Positions 15,208 through 16,147 of a stretch of DNA of 16,147 nt are shown here, in pieces. Each line of letters begins with the position of its first letter. Positions within the stretch are counted from its first letter, which is position 1. Origin of the DNA: Flavobacteriales bacterium (lineage in GTDB: Bacteria; Bacteroidota; Bacteroidia; Flavobacteriales_D; Parvicellaceae); contig WFNC01000027.1 in the NCBI GenBank assembly GCA_015488785.1, positions 1 to 16,147 of the forward strand. The letters run 5' to 3'. The position numbers and the translations under genes are program-made. Under the pieces are notes generated by a model. It was not told the DNA's origin. It saw nothing but the letters and a program-made list of their open reading frames with translations, and searched no databases.

Positions 15208-15999
15208 ATGCATTTATTTTTAAGGTATTCAATATATTTATTTTTGTTTATAAACGTCATTGTTTTACATACTTCTTGTAAGGGCTGTTCGAGATCAGGA
15301 CAAAGAAATAGAGCTAGGGCTACAACAGAAAGGAACAGATTTTCAAAAAAACAGGATCAGGAAGAGAAGGTAGAATCTCCAATAGAGGTAAAAAAGAAAG
15401 AAATCATAGACGTAAAAAACCGTCAAGAGCCTATTTATAAGAAAACAGTTTCTCAATTGTTTAAGGAATTAGAGAAGAGTGTCTTTATGGTTTATGCTTT
15501 TAATGAAAAAGAGACGTCAGGAGGGCAAGGAAGCGGATTTTTTATTGCTGAAGACGGTATTGGAATTACAAATTATCATGTGTTAGATGGTTTTACTAAT
15601 TATTACATAAAAAAGTCTAATGGTAAGATATATGATATTATAGCTATTTTAGAATCTAGTCCTCCTGATGAATACGACTATGTTATCTTTCAAGTTGAAA
15701 AATCAGATAAAAATATAACTCCATTAAAAATAGCAAAGCACACACCTGAAATTGGTGAAGATGTTTTTGCCATTGGAAGCCCAAAGGGACTAGAAAATAG
15801 TTTAACTAAAGGTACGGTCTCTAGTTTTAGACAAAATAAAAAGCTAATTCAAATTGATGCAACAATAGATCATGGTAGTTCAGGAGGTCCTCTTTTTAAT
15901 AGTAGAGGGGAAGTTATAGGTATTACAACTTCTGGTATTGAAGGTTCTGCACTAAACTTTGCGATAAATATTAATAAAGTTAGTTACTTGATGGATTAA
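15208..15999 (+). CDS. Trypsin-like serine protease (S1C/DegP-type) lipoprotein without PDZ domain
   Basis: The protein has 263 residues. A hydrophobic N-terminus ends in LHTSC (Cys24), a relaxed Bacteroidota lipobox, so it is probably lipid-anchored in the periplasm. A basic, low-complexity linker (~25-80) leads to a trypsin-like domain from ~85. The catalytic triad is complete: H124 in TNYHVLDG, D157 in DEYDYVIFQV and S225 in GSSGGPLF. The oxyanion and specificity regions (FAIGSPKGL, then IGITTSG and ALNFAININ) match HtrA/DegP proteases. The chain stops at the end of the protease fold, so there is no PDZ domain for substrate gating. It is the last gene of the operon, 3 bases after the second MotB-like gene. 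Its activity may be controlled by the vWA or motor proteins (inference). Its 3' end overlaps the convergent gene by 20 bases. Confidence 0.88.
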   Translation: MHLFLRYSIYLFLFINVIVLHTSCKGCSRSGQRNRARATTERNRFSKKQDQEEKVESPIEVKKKEIIDVKNRQEPIYKKTVSQLFKELEKSVFMVYAFNEKETSGGQGSGFFIAEDGIGITNYHVLDGFTNYYIKKSNGKIYDIIAILESSPPDEYDYVIFQVEKSDKNITPLKIAKHTPEIGEDVFAIGSPKGLENSLTKGTVSSFRQNKKLIQIDATIDHGSSGGPLFNSRGEVIGITTSGIEGSALNFAININKVSYLMD

Positions 16000-16147
16000 T
16001 TTCGAGTAAAGAATAGACAGGTAAATGATCCGATATTTTTCTATATTCTTCAAGATTACTACAGTTTTGAATAAAATCTAAAGTACTGCCTTTATTTTGG
16101 GTGAAATCAGAAGTGTAAAATATATTGTCTATCGAATGGTATAGGTA
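15980..16147 (-). CDS. Endonuclease/exonuclease/phosphatase family protein, C-terminal fragment
   Basis: Fifty-five residues and a stop codon are open on the minus strand up to the right edge; the start lies outside the window. The visible tail contains SIDNIFYTSDF and KISDHLPVYSLLEI. Asp followed by a hydrophobic strand, and then the SDHLPV motif holding the catalytic His, are the C-terminal signature of the Mg-dependent endonuclease/exonuclease/phosphatase fold. Substrate (DNA, phospholipid or phosphoester) cannot be told from this part. The last 20 bases overlap the protease gene tail to tail, so the two genes share transcription-termination space. Confidence 0.8.
   Translation of the reverse strand, partial: YLYHSIDNIFYTSDFTQNKGSTLDFIQNCSNLEEYRKISDHLPVYSLLEINPSSN

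Overview
The window looks like the chromosome of a low-GC member of the Bacteroidota, most likely Flavobacteriaceae. The reasons are AT-rich codon use, A-rich rather than Shine-Dalgarno-like start regions, relaxed lipoboxes, a promoter of the Bacteroidota type (TTG-N19-TATATTTG) and familiar flavobacterial family combinations (N-formylglutamate amidohydrolase-like plus QEGLA protein, OmpR-type regulator, DUF481 protein, TPR lipoprotein). It is almost fully coding. The largest gap is the 133-base divergent region at 4169-4301, and no tRNA, rRNA, CRISPR array or insertion sequence was seen.

Left part (1-4168): the 3' part of a QEGLA/DUF1704 zinc-peptidase-like protein, open at the left edge; an OmpR-family response regulator without an adjacent kinase; a DUF481 outer-membrane protein whose start overlaps the regulator by 14 bases; and, convergently, a TPR lipoprotein on the minus strand. 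These look like ordinary housekeeping or envelope genes.

Central and right part (4302-15999): nine plus-strand genes packed with gaps of 3-16 bases, one of them a 4-base ATGA overlap, behind one good promoter. In order they encode a lipoprotein with a von Willebrand A (MIDAS) domain, a small three-helix membrane protein, a tubulin/FtsZ-superfamily (Tubulin_2-like) protein, a 1112-residue protein with a C-terminal actin/Hsp70-type ATPase domain, a membrane-anchored coiled-coil protein, a MotA/TolQ/ExbB-like channel subunit with a long cytoplasmic tail, two tandem MotB/OmpA-like proteins with almost identical N-terminal helices, and a lipoprotein trypsin-like (S1C/DegP-type) protease without PDZ domain. 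This is the main interest of the window. It combines a tubulin-like and an actin-like nucleotide-binding protein in the cytoplasm with a probable ion-driven MotAB-type motor in the inner membrane and two lipoprotein effectors or sensors in the periplasm. It resembles, from memory, the membrane-remodelling system predicted by Makarova and Koonin (2010) around FtsZ-like, vWA and OmpA proteins. Its motor pair resembles ZorA/ZorB of Zorya anti-phage defence, but no ZorC, ZorD or ZorE-type gene is present. The function is unknown; a role in envelope remodelling, or defence, is inference.

Right edge: the operon runs by 20 bases into the 3' end of a convergent minus-strand gene (15980 to beyond the edge) that ends with the C-terminal signature of the endonuclease/exonuclease/phosphatase family.
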